Source: Mycobacterium sp. E787 (GTDB taxonomy: Bacteria > Actinomycetota > Actinomycetes > Mycobacteriales > Mycobacteriaceae). Taken from it: 64,000 nt of DNA. Each line of letters starts with the position of its first letter. The stretch's first letter is position 1. The stretch covers positions 1 to 64,000 of the forward strand of contig NZ_LZKL01000085.1 of NCBI RefSeq assembly GCF_001668725.1. Reading direction: 5' to 3'. The notes beneath the pieces are model-generated. The model did no database searches. It was given only the letters and a program-made list of their open reading frames with translations, and had not been told where the DNA came from. The position numbers were made by a program, and so were the translations under genes. Positions 40,262-50,326 of this stretch are shown here, one piece after another.

Positions 40262-41326
40262 ATGTCGCTCACCCTGGACACCTATCGGCTGCTGGGCCGC
40301 TCCGGACTCCGGGTGTCACCGCTGGCGTTGGGGGCCGCGACCTTTGGCACCGAGTGGGGCTGGGGCGCCGAGCAGGACGAGGCGCGGAAGCTTTTCGAAG
40401 TCTATGTCGAGCGCGGTGGCAACTTCATCGACACCGCCAACACCTACACGGATGGCAGCTCCGAGCGTCTGCTGGGCGAATTTGTCGCACATAACCGCGA
40501 AAGCCTGGTGCTGGCAACGAAGTACAGTACGCTACGACGGCCCCGCGATCCGAATTCCGGCGGCGCTCATCGTAAGAGCCTGTTCGCTTCGGTGGAAGCC
40601 AGCCTGCGACAGCTGAATACGGACTACATCGATCTGCTTTATCTGCATGTGTGGGACTTCACAACACCGGCCGAGGAGATCCTGCGCGGCATGGACGATC
40701 TGGTCCGGCAGGGCAAGGTCTTGTACGTGGCGATCTCCAACGCTCCGGCCTGGCAGGTTTCCCGCATGCAGACGATCGCCGATCTGCGCGGCTGGTCCCC
40801 GCTGGTCGCGCTGCAGATCGAATACAACCTGATCGAGCGGACCGGCGAGCGAGACTTGATTCCCATGGCACGCGAGATGGGGTTGGGTGTCGTTCCGTAT
40901 TCGCCGCTGGCCGGTGGGGTGCTCAGCGGCAAGTACAGCCTCGACGACCTGGCCGCGGCCGGCGTCGCTTCCGGCGACGGCACCCGGAAGAGCTTCAACC
41001 TCGCGCTGGGCACGCTGACGGAGCGCAACCTTGCCGTCGCTGACGTCGTCAAGGAGGTCGCGACCGAGCTGGGTCGCCCCCCAGCCCAGGTCGCGCTGGC
41101 CTGGACCCTGCAGAACCCGGGCGTGACGGCGCCGATCATCGGTGCCCGCACCGCCGCGCAGCTCGAGGACAACCTCGGCGCCCTGGAAGTGGATTTCGAC
41201 GCCGCCCAACTGGCGCGCCTCGACGAGGCCAGCGCGATCGCACCGGGTTTTCCGCACGACATACTCGCCAGCGACCACCTCCGCACGGTGACCGCCGGCG
41301 AGCTGAAGATCGAAACCCGCCGCTGA
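40262..41326 (+). CDS. Aldo/keto reductase
   Basis: A 354-residue NADPH-dependent TIM-barrel reductase. The catalytic tetrad is visible as FIDTANTYTDGSSERLLGEF (Asp and Tyr), LVLATKYST (Lys) and DLLYLHVWD (His). The C-terminal cofactor motif is VTAPIIGARTAAQLEDNLGAL. It belongs to the YajO/Tas-like AKRs that reduce aldehydes or ketones; the physiological substrate is unknown. It is divergent from the XRE regulator and convergent with the thiolase, 11 nt from its stop. ATG 40262 has a GGGAGGACACG site. Confidence 0.92.
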   Translation: MSLTLDTYRLLGRSGLRVSPLALGAATFGTEWGWGAEQDEARKLFEVYVERGGNFIDTANTYTDGSSERLLGEFVAHNRESLVLATKYSTLRRPRDPNSGGAHRKSLFASVEASLRQLNTDYIDLLYLHVWDFTTPAEEILRGMDDLVRQGKVLYVAISNAPAWQVSRMQTIADLRGWSPLVALQIEYNLIERTGERDLIPMAREMGLGVVPYSPLAGGVLSGKYSLDDLAAAGVASGDGTRKSFNLALGTLTERNLAVADVVKEVATELGRPPAQVALAWTLQNPGVTAPIIGARTAAQLEDNLGALEVDFDAAQLARLDEASAIAPGFPHDILASDHLRTVTAGELKIETRR

Positions 41327-41337
41327 GGCCGGGTTTC

Positions 41338-42519
<1,182 letters not shown>

Positions 42520-42542
42520 GGCTCCTCCTCGAGTCCAACGCT

Positions 42543-42580
42543 AGGTATGTCTAGCTGTACCCAGGTAAACATCTAGGTAC
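42543..42580. promoter_or_regulatory. Two operator-like direct repeats between thiolase and hxlR
   Basis: AGGTATGTCTAGCTGTAC (42543-42560) and AGGTAAACATCTAGGTAC (42563-42580) share both ends (AGGTA and GTAC) and a CTAG core, and are offset by exactly 20 bp, about two helical turns. They fill the 94-bp divergent promoter region. HxlR-type regulators often bind such pairs, so autoregulation plus thiolase control is the simple reading. Confidence 0.5.
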
Positions 42581-42613
42581 ACTAAAATCAACCCAGACCA
42601 GGAGGTGATCTAC

Positions 42614-43087
42614 GTGACATTTCTGCAGGGCGTGCTGGCGGACCGCGAGAAATGGTCGGCGGTCGGGGAGTGCGCGATCGAGAAGACCATGGCGGTGGTC
42701 GGCACCAAGTCCGCGATGCTGATCATGCGCGAGGCCTATTACGGCACCACCCGGTTCGATGACTTCGCCCGCCGGGTCGGTATCACCAAGGCGGCCACGT
42801 CGGCGCGGCTGGCCGAACTGGTCGACCTCGGGCTGCTTCAGCGGCGGCCCTACCGCGAGCCCGGGCAGCGCGGCCGCGAGGAGTACGTGCTCACCGAGGC
42901 CGGCGTCGACTTCATGCCGGTGGTGTGGGCGATGTTCGAGTGGGGCCGACGCCATCTGCCGGGCAGCAACCGCCTGCGGCTCACCCACCTGGGCTGCGGC
43001 GCCGAGGCGGGCGTTGAAATCCGTTGCGCCGAGGGGCATCTGGTGCCGCCCGGCGAGCTGGGCATGCGGCTGGCCAAGTCTGGTTGA
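42614..43087 (+). CDS. HxlR-family transcriptional regulator
   Basis: A 157-residue protein with the HxlR winged helix: CAIEKTMAVVGTKSAMLIMREAYYGTTRFDDFARRVGITKAATSARLAELVDLGLLQRRPY. The C-terminal part adds a region with three cysteines (HLGCGAEAGVEIRCAEGH plus the first Cys of the HTH) that could be redox or metal sensitive. GTG 42614 is chosen because AGGAGGTGATC just upstream is a near-perfect ribosome site; the in-frame GTG 42605 lies inside it. It probably represses the divergent thiolase gene. Confidence 0.88.
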   Translation: MTFLQGVLADREKWSAVGECAIEKTMAVVGTKSAMLIMREAYYGTTRFDDFARRVGITKAATSARLAELVDLGLLQRRPYREPGQRGREEYVLTEAGVDFMPVVWAMFEWGRRHLPGSNRLRLTHLGCGAEAGVEIRCAEGHLVPPGELGMRLAKSG

Positions 43088-43102
43088 GCGCCACCGGTCG
43101 GC

Positions 43103-43164
43103 GCCGAGGGTGCGCAATTGTACGCCTTTTACGGCGTGTCGCCGTACAAACGCGCACGCTCGCC
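43103..43164. repeat. Dispersed palindrome between hxlR and rsgA
   Basis: GCCGAGGGTGCGCAATTGTACG (43103-43124, written here as an arm) and the complement of 43143-43164 agree at 18 of 22 positions around an 18-nt centre. It sits between convergent stops, where a terminator would be expected. The GAGCGTGCG...TGTACG pattern resembles palindromes common in mycobacterial intergenic regions. Confidence 0.6.
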
Positions 43165-43171
43165 CCGTTTG

Positions 43172-44152
43172 TCAGGTCTGGTTGAGCACCCCGAGCAGCC
43201 GGCGCGCGGCGGCGACGCGGCGGACCGCGGCCCCCGACAGCGCGTCCAGCGCGCATTCGGGGTCGGCCGGCGGCCCCATGTGCCCGCACCCGCGCGGGCA
43301 GTCGCGAATCGCCTCGGCCAGATCCGAGAAGGCCATCAGCACGTCGTCGGGCTCGATGTGGGCCAGCCCGAAGGAGCGGATCCCGGGCGTGTCGATCACC
43401 CACCCGGAGCCCTCCAGCGGGAGCGCCACCGACTGGGTCGACGTGTGCCGCCCCCTGCCGATCTCCGTCACCTCGCCGACGGCCCGATCCGCCTCGGGCA
43501 CAAGGCGATTCACCAGCGTCGATTTTCCGACCCCGGAATGGCCCAGTAGCACGGTGATCTGGCCTTCGAGCAGGTCGGCCACCGCCAGCAGGGGATCGTC
43601 GACGCCCGCGGCGACCACCGTCAGGTCCAGGTCCAGGAACTGCTTGGCGAACGGCTCCGGCGGGGCGAGGTCGGTCTTGGTCAGGCACAGGATCGGGGCC
43701 AGGCCGCCGGCGTAGGCGGCGATCAGCGCCCGGTCGACGAGCCCGGTGCGCGGCGGCGGGTCGGCGAGTGCGACCACGATCAGCAGCTGGTCGGCGTTGG
43801 CCACCACCACGCGCTCGCTGGGATCGGTGTCATCGGCGGTGCGGCGCAACACCGTTCGGCGCTCGCCGCGGCGCACGATGCGGGCCAGGGTGTCCGTCCG
43901 CCCGGACAGGTCGCCGACGAGGTCGACGTCGTCCCCGACGACGATCGGGGTGCGGCCCAGCTCGCGCGCCCGCATGGCGGTGACCCGGCGGGCGGGGTCG
44001 CCGCCCAGCACGCACCCCCAGCGCCCGCGATCGACGCTGACGACCATCGCCGCTTCGGCGTCGGCGTGCTCGGGACGCGTCTTGGTGCGCGGTCGCGTGC
44101 CCTTGCCGGAACGGACCTTGACGTCGGACTCGTCGTAGTCGCCGGGCCTCAC
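43172..44152 (-). CDS. rsgA: Ribosome small subunit-dependent GTPase (RsgA)
   Basis: The 326-residue circularly permuted GTPase acts late in 30S subunit maturation. The G-motifs appear in permuted order: LCLTKTDLA (G4), then [14 protein letters not shown] (G1), and [12 protein letters not shown] (G3). A C-terminal zinc site, [18 protein letters not shown], follows. The N-terminal OB domain includes [12 protein letters not shown]. The start is GTG 44152, overlapping the aroA stop (GTGA), which matches the M. tuberculosis Rv3228 N-terminus; the longer open frame upstream is aroA in another frame. Confidence 0.93.
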   Translation of the reverse strand: MRPGDYDESDVKVRSGKGTRPRTKTRPEHADAEAAMVVSVDRGRWGCVLGGDPARRVTAMRARELGRTPIVVGDDVDLVGDLSGRTDTLARIVRRGERRTVLRRTADDTDPSERVVVANADQLLIVVALADPPPRTGLVDRALIAAYAGGLAPILCLTKTDLAPPEPFAKQFLDLDLTVVAAGVDDPLLAVADLLEGQITVLLGHSGVGKSTLVNRLVPEADRAVGEVTEIGRGRHTSTQSVALPLEGSGWVIDTPGIRSFGLAHIEPDDVLMAFSDLAEAIRDCPRGCGHMGPPADPECALDALSGAAVRRVAAARRLLGVLNQT

Positions 44153-45441
44153 ATGCCGGGCTCCCCATCGGCCAACATGCGCGCCCACAGCTGCGGAAAC
44201 TCCGGCAACGTCTTGCTGGTGGCGCCGATGTCGTCCACCTCGACCCCGGCGACCCGCAGCCCGACGATGGCGCCGGCCATCGCCATCCGATGGTCGGCGT
44301 ACACGCGCCAGGTGCCCGGCCGCAGCGGCGTCGCGGTGATCACCAGGCCGTCGGGCGTTTCGGCGCAATTGCCGCCAAGGCGGTTGATCTCGGCGCTCAG
44401 CGCGGCGAGCCGATCGGTCTCGTGGCCCCGCAGGTGGGCGATGCCGGACAGGTGTGACACTGACCCGGGGGTCGCCAGCGCGGCCAGCGCCGCCACCGAC
44501 GGTGTCAGCTCTCCGACGTCACGCAGGTCGACGTCAAAGCCGGGGTAGTCGGGTGCCCCCCGCACCTCCAGGTACGAATCAGTCCGTGTCACAACGGCAT
44601 TCAGCTTGCTCAGCACGTGCAGGATGTTGTCGGCGGGCTGCACGCTGGTCGCGGGCCAGCCGGTGATGCGCACCTTTCCGCCGGTGACCACGGCCGCGGC
44701 GAGGAACGGGACGGCGTTGGTCAGGTCGGGCTCGACCTCCCAGTGCCGGGCCGCGACCGCGCCGGCGCGCACCCGCCAGCGGTTGGGGACGGAGTCGTCG
44801 ACGTCGACGCCGGCCTGCCGCAGCATCACGGTCGTCATCGCGATGTGCGGCGCCGACGGCAGCTGCGATCCGGTGTGCTCGACGGTCAGGCCCTCGGCGA
44901 AGGATGCCGCGCACAACAGCAGGCCCGACACGAACTGCGACGACGCCGAGGCATCGATCGCCACGGTCCCGCCGGCGACCGCTCCGCTGCCCTGGACGCG
45001 GAACGGGAGACCGGTGCCGTCGATCTTCACGCCGAGGCCGCGCAGCGCGTCCAGCAGCGGCGCGATGGGCCGGGCCCGCGCTTGCTCGTCGCCGTCGAAC
45101 TCCACGACCGTGTCGGCGAGCGCCGCCAACGGCGGCACGAAACGCAGGACCGTGCCGGCCAGGCCGCAATCCACGCGGGCGCCGGGGCCGGGTGAGATTT
45201 CGCCGCTGACGGTCAGGTCGGGTCCGGCCCCGTCGACGCGCAGGCCCAGGGTGCGCAGGGCCCCGATCATGAGGTCGGTGTCCCGGCTGCGCAGCGCCCC
45301 GGTGATGGTGGAGGTGCCACCGCCCTGCGCGGCCGCGAGCGCCGCCAGCACCAGGGCGCGGTTGGTTTGCGACTTCGAGCCCGCGACGGTCACGGTCGCG
45401 TGCACCGGTGCGGTGGCCTGTGGGGCGGTCCATGCGGTCAC
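44149..45441 (-). CDS. aroA: 3-phosphoshikimate 1-carboxyvinyltransferase (EPSP synthase)
   Basis: The 430-residue enzyme of the shikimate pathway joins shikimate-3-phosphate and phosphoenolpyruvate. Motifs are [19 protein letters not shown] (phosphate binding), [32 protein letters not shown] and the C-terminal [24 protein letters not shown] 45441 gives [19 protein letters not shown], in register with known AroA N-termini. It is the glyphosate-target family. It is translationally coupled to rsgA and divergent from the SRAP gene. It corresponds to Rv3227. Confidence 0.95.
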   Translation of the reverse strand: MTAWTAPQATAPVHATVTVAGSKSQTNRALVLAALAAAQGGGTSTITGALRSRDTDLMIGALRTLGLRVDGAGPDLTVSGEISPGPGARVDCGLAGTVLRFVPPLAALADTVVEFDGDEQARARPIAPLLDALRGLGVKIDGTGLPFRVQGSGAVAGGTVAIDASASSQFVSGLLLCAASFAEGLTVEHTGSQLPSAPHIAMTTVMLRQAGVDVDDSVPNRWRVRAGAVAARHWEVEPDLTNAVPFLAAAVVTGGKVRITGWPATSVQPADNILHVLSKLNAVVTRTDSYLEVRGAPDYPGFDVDLRDVGELTPSVAALAALATPGSVSHLSGIAHLRGHETDRLAALSAEINRLGGNCAETPDGLVITATPLRPGTWRVYADHRMAMAGAIVGLRVAGVEVDDIGATSKTLPEFPQLWARMLADGEPGM

Positions 45442-45474
45442 CGGTACATCATCGCCTGTTACCGCGTTCTGCAA

Positions 45475-45525
45475 CCAATGGGAGTTTGTGCTCTGCCACC
45501 CAATGGGAGTTACGTGGCTCTGCCA
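45475..45525. repeat. 25-bp direct repeats in the aroA/SRAP divergent region
   Basis: CCAATGGGAGTT occurs at 45475-45486 and 45500-45511, each followed by a version of (T/A)(C)GTG(G)CTCTGCCA. A third partial copy (CCATGGAGC) runs into the SRAP ribosome-site region. The repeats occupy most of the 94-bp divergent promoter and could be a regulator site. No protein is implicated. Confidence 0.55.
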
Positions 45526-45535
45526 CCATGGAGCT

Positions 45536-46303
45536 ATGTGTGGGCGGTTTGCGGTGACCACGGATCCGGCGAAGCTGGCGGAGAAGATCAAGGCGATCGA
45601 CGAGGCGACCGGAACCGCGCCCAACGCCGGTGAGCCGAACTTCAACGTCGCACCGACAACGACGATCGCGACCGTGGTCACCCGGCATACCGAGCCCGAC
45701 GACGACCCCACCCGCCGCGTCCGGCTCATGCGCTGGGGCCTGATCCCGCCCTGGGCCAAGGCCGACGCTGACGGCGCACCCGAGGGTAAGGGCCCGCTGC
45801 TGATCAACGCCCGCGCCGACAAGGTCACCAGCTCGCCCGCCTTCCGCTCGAGCGCCAAGTCGAAGCGGTGCCTGATACCGATGGACGGCTACTACGAATG
45901 GCGCGTCAATCCCGACGTCGATGGCAAGAAATCCCGGAAGACGCCGTTCTTCATGTACCGCGAGGATGGCGAGCCGCTGTTCATGGCCGGGCTCTGGTCG
46001 GTGTGGAAGCCCAACGACCAGAAAGACGCTCAGCCGCTGCTGAGTTGCACGATCATCACCACCGACGCGCCGGGTGAGCTCGCCGAAATCCACGACCGGA
46101 TGCCGCTGGTGGTTGCGGACCGGGATTGGGACCGCTGGCTGAATCCCGACGCCCCGGTCGACGAGGAGCTGCTCGCCCGGACACCCGACGTGCACGGCAT
46201 CCGGATGCGCGAGGTGTCGACACTGGTCAACAACGTGCGCAACAACGGGCCGGAGTTGCTCGAACCGGTCGGCGAGCAGTCGGAGCAGATGAAGCTGCTG
46301 TAG
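45536..46303 (+). CDS. SRAP-domain (YedK/HMCES-like) abasic-site protein
   Basis: The 255-residue protein begins MCGRFAV, and Cys2 is the conserved nucleophile that forms a DNA-protein crosslink with abasic sites in single-stranded DNA. Other active-site elements are [14 protein letters not shown], the glutamate in MDGYYEWR and the histidine in [10 protein letters not shown]. It protects stalled forks from strand breaks. ATG 45536 is fixed by the need for Cys at position 2 after initiator removal. It corresponds to Rv3226c. Confidence 0.93.
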   Translation: MCGRFAVTTDPAKLAEKIKAIDEATGTAPNAGEPNFNVAPTTTIATVVTRHTEPDDDPTRRVRLMRWGLIPPWAKADADGAPEGKGPLLINARADKVTSSPAFRSSAKSKRCLIPMDGYYEWRVNPDVDGKKSRKTPFFMYREDGEPLFMAGLWSVWKPNDQKDAQPLLSCTIITTDAPGELAEIHDRMPLVVADRDWDRWLNPDAPVDEELLARTPDVHGIRMREVSTLVNNVRNNGPELLEPVGEQSEQMKLL

Positions 46304-46312
46304 CGCTGATCG

Positions 46313-47704
46313 CTATGCCGCGTCGGGGCTGTGGTCTTCGTCTTCCTCGTCCCCGTCGTTGTGGAGGAGTTTTTCGGGGTGCCAGTAGGTGTTGGTTCTT
46401 GGTTGGCCGCGGTCGAGGTGGGGTGGTGGGATCCATTCGGTGTCGCCGTGTGTGTTTTTACGGGTGGTCCAGCCGTCGGGTTGGATGATGCGGTGTTGGG
46501 TGCCGCAGCCCAGGGTGAGGTTGTTGATGTCGGTGGCGCGGCAGACGGCGTAGCCGATGACGTGGTGGACTTCGCAGTAGTAGCCGGGCACGGTGCAGCC
46601 GGGGGCGCTGCAGCCGCGGTCTTTGGCGTAGAGGACGAGTCGTTGGGCCGGGGAGGCCAGGCGTTTGGTGTGATACAGCGCCAAGGGTTTGCCGTGGTCG
46701 AAGATGGCCAGGTAGTGCCGCGCGTGGCGGGACAGGCGGATGACGTCGCTCATGGGCAGCAGGGTGCCTCCGCCGGTCAGGGCGCTCCCGGCGGCGGCTT
46801 CGAGTTCAGCCAGGGTGGTGGTGGCGATGATCGAGACGGGCAGGCCGTTGTGCTGGCCCAGGTTGCCGGACATCAGCAGGGCGCGCAGCGCGGTGAGCAG
46901 CGCGTCGTGTTGGCGTTGGGCGCAGCTGCGGGTGTCGTTTTCGATGGCCTGTTGGCTCGGTGTGCCGTCCACGCACGGGGTGTCGTCGAGGGGGTTGCAC
47001 ATGCCGGGCGCGGCCAGCTTGGCCAGTACGGCTTCCAGGGTGGCGCGCAGTTCGGGGGTCAGCCAGCCGTGGAGTTCGGACATGCCGTCGGCGTGCTGGT
47101 TGCCCAACGTCAGCCCGCGGCGCCGCGCGCGGTCGTTGTCGGTGTAGGTGCCGTCGGGGTTGAGGCAGTCGGCCAGGGTTTCGGCCAGGGCGGCCAGTTG
47201 TTCGGGCCGGTACCGGGTGCCCTCTTTGGCCAGGCGGGCTTCGACGTGGCCGCGGGTGGCGGTGTCGATCCAGCCGGGCAGGCGGTGAAAGAATTTGCGG
47301 ATCACCGCCACCTGCTCGGGACCGAGCGTGCCGTGGCGTTGGGCGGCGGCGGTGGCCGGCAGCACCGGCGGCAAGGGTTCGCCGGTCAGGCCGTGGCGTG
47401 GGCCCAGGTCGGCGGCCTGTTTGACCCGCCGCGCGGCTTCGGCGCGGCTGACCAGGGTGGCCTCGGCCAGCGCGTGCGACAGTGTGCCGCCCAACTCCGC
47501 GGGGCTGGCCTGGCGGCCCACGGCGTTGATCAGCGGGTGCTCCAGGGCCGGGATGCGCCGGCGCATCTTTTCGAAGCGCTCCAGCAACCCCAGCTGCTCG
47601 CGGGTGGTCAACGCCGTGCAGTCGAACCCGGCGACCGTGTCGAAGGCGGCATCCATCGCATCCAGCGCCGCCGTCAGCGCCTCGCGATCAACACCACCAG
47701 CCAT
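46313..47704 (-). CDS. DUF222/HNH endonuclease, 13E12 repeat family
   Basis: The 463-residue protein has an N-terminal DUF222 domain ([30 protein letters not shown] onwards) and a C-terminal HNH nuclease motif ([22 protein letters not shown] to [14 protein letters not shown]). The metal ligands are intact. The family is the one carried by the 13E12 repeats of mycobacteria. It is abundant, sometimes linked to mobile prophage-like elements such as phiRv sites, and its role is unclear. ATG 47704 begins the conserved part. No flanking repeats or attachment sites were found. Confidence 0.85.
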   Translation of the reverse strand: MAGGVDREALTAALDAMDAAFDTVAGFDCTALTTREQLGLLERFEKMRRRIPALEHPLINAVGRQASPAELGGTLSHALAEATLVSRAEAARRVKQAADLGPRHGLTGEPLPPVLPATAAAQRHGTLGPEQVAVIRKFFHRLPGWIDTATRGHVEARLAKEGTRYRPEQLAALAETLADCLNPDGTYTDNDRARRRGLTLGNQHADGMSELHGWLTPELRATLEAVLAKLAAPGMCNPLDDTPCVDGTPSQQAIENDTRSCAQRQHDALLTALRALLMSGNLGQHNGLPVSIIATTTLAELEAAAGSALTGGGTLLPMSDVIRLSRHARHYLAIFDHGKPLALYHTKRLASPAQRLVLYAKDRGCSAPGCTVPGYYCEVHHVIGYAVCRATDINNLTLGCGTQHRIIQPDGWTTRKNTHGDTEWIPPPHLDRGQPRTNTYWHPEKLLHNDGDEEDEDHSPDAA

Positions 47705-47868
47705 AGCCCCGAAACTATTCGAGCCCACCGACAAAAACGGCTGACGTGAGACCACTGAAACCAAAGTGGCCCAAGTGAATTGGATTTTGTCTCCCCGGTG
47801 CAACTTTCGGCGCATCTTTGTCGCTCGGCGACGGATCCATGCATGCCAACGCGACCTAGGATGCGTGT

Positions 47869-48735
47869 GTGGCCCGCACCTACACCTACACGTTCGAGGA
47901 CATCCAGAACCGCCCGGTGGCGGTGATCGGCGCGGGAACGCTGGGCCGCCGCATAGCGCTGATGTTCGCCAGCCGGGGCGGAACGGTCCGGATCTTCGCG
48001 CCCCGCGCCGAACAGCGCGCCGCCGCGATCCAATACGTGACCGAGACGCTGCCGAAGGTGTTGGCGCAGCGGGGTTTTGGTGACGTGGGCGGTGCGATCG
48101 GCGCGGGGTCGCTCGAAGAGGCATTGGATGACGCCTGGCTCGTCGTCGAATCCGTCCCCGAGAAGCTCGAGATCAAAAGGGCGACATGGGACCAGATCGA
48201 CCAAGCGGCCCCGCCCGACACCATCTTCGGCACCAATTCGTCGTCGTACCCGTCGCGCCTGATGGCCGTCAGCGTGCGGGACAAGTCGCGCCTCTGCAAC
48301 ACCCACTTCTACATGCCGCCGGAGGCCAACGCCGTCGACCTGATGTCGGACGGTGAGACCGACCGTGGGCTGCTCGACACGCTGCTGACGGTGCTGCCCG
48401 AGTTCGGCGTCTTTCCCTTCGAGGCGCGCAAGGAGTGCACCGGCTTCATCTTCAATCGGGTCTGGGCGGCGATCAAGCGTGAGTGTCTGGCCGTGGTTGC
48501 GGAGGGCGTGGCCCGCCCGGAGGACGTCGACGGGATGTTCAAGGTCAACTGGGGGGTGCCGGCCGGGCCGTTCCAGATGATGGATCTCGTCGGCCTCGAC
48601 GTCGTTCTGGACATCGAAAACCACTACGCCGAGGAGTTCCCGCACCTACCGGAACACGTGCGGGAGCTGCTGCAGAGCTATGTCGACGCCGGCAAGCTCG
48701 GCGTCAAGACCGGCCAGGGCTTCTACACGTATTGA
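47869..48735 (+). CDS. 3-hydroxyacyl-CoA dehydrogenase NAD-binding protein
   Basis: The 288-residue protein begins with GTG 47869 and has an NAD(H) Rossmann motif ([22 protein letters not shown], about residues 15-36). The catalytic region has [16 protein letters not shown] (His) with [15 protein letters not shown] (Asn). The C-terminal helical domain ends [11 protein letters not shown], a hallmark of the HBDH/HAD family. It oxidises a beta-hydroxyacyl-CoA or a related hydroxy acid. It lies alone between the HNH gene (divergent) and the phytoene-desaturase-like gene (convergent). Confidence 0.9.
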   Translation: MARTYTYTFEDIQNRPVAVIGAGTLGRRIALMFASRGGTVRIFAPRAEQRAAAIQYVTETLPKVLAQRGFGDVGGAIGAGSLEEALDDAWLVVESVPEKLEIKRATWDQIDQAAPPDTIFGTNSSSYPSRLMAVSVRDKSRLCNTHFYMPPEANAVDLMSDGETDRGLLDTLLTVLPEFGVFPFEARKECTGFIFNRVWAAIKRECLAVVAEGVARPEDVDGMFKVNWGVPAGPFQMMDLVGLDVVLDIENHYAEEFPHLPEHVRELLQSYVDAGKLGVKTGQGFYTY

Positions 48736-48904
48736 CCTGGCGCTCAGTTGCTCGGGACCAAACGCCACATACCGGCGGCCGTGCGGTCCGGGACACGCCA
48801 GAAGTTGTTCCAGTTTCCCTGCGTCGGTGTCGGCCGGTCCATTCCATCGTCGCGAGTCGACGAAGAATGCCGCCGCGTTTGTCGACCGGCGATGGCGGCG
48901 GCGA

Positions 48905-50326
48905 TCAGGCGACGGTGCGGAGGTAGCCGAGGGCATGTGCGGCCGCGTTCGCGCCGCACATGCCGTGGGCGCCGGGCCCGGGCGGGGTGGCGGCCGAGCA
49001 GATGTACATGCCCGGCACCCCAATGGTGTAGGGCGACAGGGTTATCCGCGGCCCGAACGTCAACTGGCGGATGTCCTTGGCTCCGGTCATGATGTCGCCG
49101 CCGACGAAGTTGGGGTTGTAGGCGTCCATCTGCGTCGTCGGGCGCACCGCGAGGCCGACGACGCGGTCGCGGAAACCCGGGGCGAACCGCTCGATCTGCG
49201 CGACGATCGCCTCGGTGGCGTCGCCGGCATAGCCGTTGGGCACGTGCGCGTAGCTCCACACGGGATGCGTATCGCCCACCGAGCGCTGCGGATCGGCCAG
49301 GTACTGCTGACCCACCAACACGAACGGGCGCTCCGGCATCCGTCCGGCATGGATCTCCCGCTCGGTCGCGGCCAGCTCGGAGTAGGTCCCGGCCAGGTGC
49401 ACCGTGCCCGCCCGATGCGCGTCGGCGTTGGTCCACGGCACGCCGCCCTCGACGGCGAAGTCGACCTTGAACGCGCCGGGGCCACGGCGAAACCGCCTGA
49501 AGGAGCGCGAGATCCGGCGTGGAAGACGATCACCCACGATCGCCGCGACGGCCTCCGGCGCCAGGTCGAACATCGTGACGTCAGCCGGCGGCAGCTGCGA
49601 CGCCGCCTGAACCCGGACGCCCGTCGCGATCTTGCCGCCCAGGTCGGTCAGCAGCGCCACCATCGCGTTGGTGATCGCCTGCGACCCACCCTCGGCGACC
49701 GCCCAGCCGTGCCGGTGGCCGGCGGCGATGATGCCCATCCCGATGGCCGAGGTCATCGGGTAGTGCAGCGGCCGAAAAGTATGGGCCGCAACGCCGCCGA
49801 ACAACGCCCGCCCCTCTTCGGTGCGGAAGAACCGGGCGAACGTCGACCCGGGAAGCACGGTCGGGGCGCCGAACCGGGCCAGCATCAGCGGATGACGCGG
49901 GATCCGCAGCAGGGGCCGCATGATGTCCTCGCTCAGCGCGTCGAAGCGGGAAGCCGAGTAGCCGAACGCCAGCCTCCATCGCGATCCGTCGCGGCCGAGA
50001 CCGGCCGCGGTCCGCGCCACCGAGCGGTGCAGGACGCCGGCACCGCCACCGTCGAGGGGGTGCACGCAATCGATCGCGGGCCACCGCCAGGTGAGGCCGT
50101 AGCGCTCCAGCCCGAAACGGCTCAGGAACGGTGAGCCGACGGCCATCGGGTGGATCGCCGAGCAGTGGTCGTGCAGCAGACCCGGGACGATCGCCTCGCT
50201 GCTGCGCGCACCGCCGCCCACCTCGTCGGCGGCCTCGAGCACGGTGACCTGCACGCCCTCGGCCGCCAGGCAGATGGCGGCGGCGAGCCCGTTGGGGCCG
50301 CCGCCCACCACCAGCGCGGTTGTCAT
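48905..50326 (-). CDS. Phytoene-desaturase-like FAD oxidoreductase
   Basis: The 473-residue NAD(P)/FAD-dependent oxidoreductase resembles carotenoid desaturases and their pyridine nucleotide-disulfide oxidoreductase (PYROXD2) relatives. The N-terminal dinucleotide motif is ALVVGGGPNGLAAAICLAAEG with EAADEVGGGARSSEA. The C-terminal FAD motif is MYICSAATPPGPGAHGMCGANAA. Its ATG overlaps the stop of the DUF3556 gene (ATGA on the coding strand), so the two are translationally coupled and probably act on one lipid substrate. The substrate is unknown; carotenogenesis genes are not nearby. Confidence 0.9.
   Translation of the reverse strand: MTTALVVGGGPNGLAAAICLAAEGVQVTVLEAADEVGGGARSSEAIVPGLLHDHCSAIHPMAVGSPFLSRFGLERYGLTWRWPAIDCVHPLDGGGAGVLHRSVARTAAGLGRDGSRWRLAFGYSASRFDALSEDIMRPLLRIPRHPLMLARFGAPTVLPGSTFARFFRTEEGRALFGGVAAHTFRPLHYPMTSAIGMGIIAAGHRHGWAVAEGGSQAITNAMVALLTDLGGKIATGVRVQAASQLPPADVTMFDLAPEAVAAIVGDRLPRRISRSFRRFRRGPGAFKVDFAVEGGVPWTNADAHRAGTVHLAGTYSELAATEREIHAGRMPERPFVLVGQQYLADPQRSVGDTHPVWSYAHVPNGYAGDATEAIVAQIERFAPGFRDRVVGLAVRPTTQMDAYNPNFVGGDIMTGAKDIRQLTFGPRITLSPYTIGVPGMYICSAATPPGPGAHGMCGANAAAHALGYLRTVA

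Noticed and set aside
43172-44368. Longer N-terminal extension of RsgA starting at 44368
   Set aside because: The extra 72 residues are Arg/Gly/His-rich and lie inside aroA in another frame; GTG 44152 overlapping the aroA stop gives the expected protein.
44149-45858. AroA extended to 45858
   Set aside because: It would run through the divergent SRAP gene and add an N-terminus with no family match; GTG 45441 fits known AroA proteins.
46313-47704. 13E12-type HNH gene as evidence for a prophage or insertion element
   Set aside because: No integrase, attachment site, terminal repeat or phage gene was found around it.
46331-47749. A 472-residue plus-strand frame opposite the HNH gene
   Set aside because: Gly/Val/Ala-rich shadow of the DUF222-HNH gene, which has intact HNH metal ligands on the minus strand.
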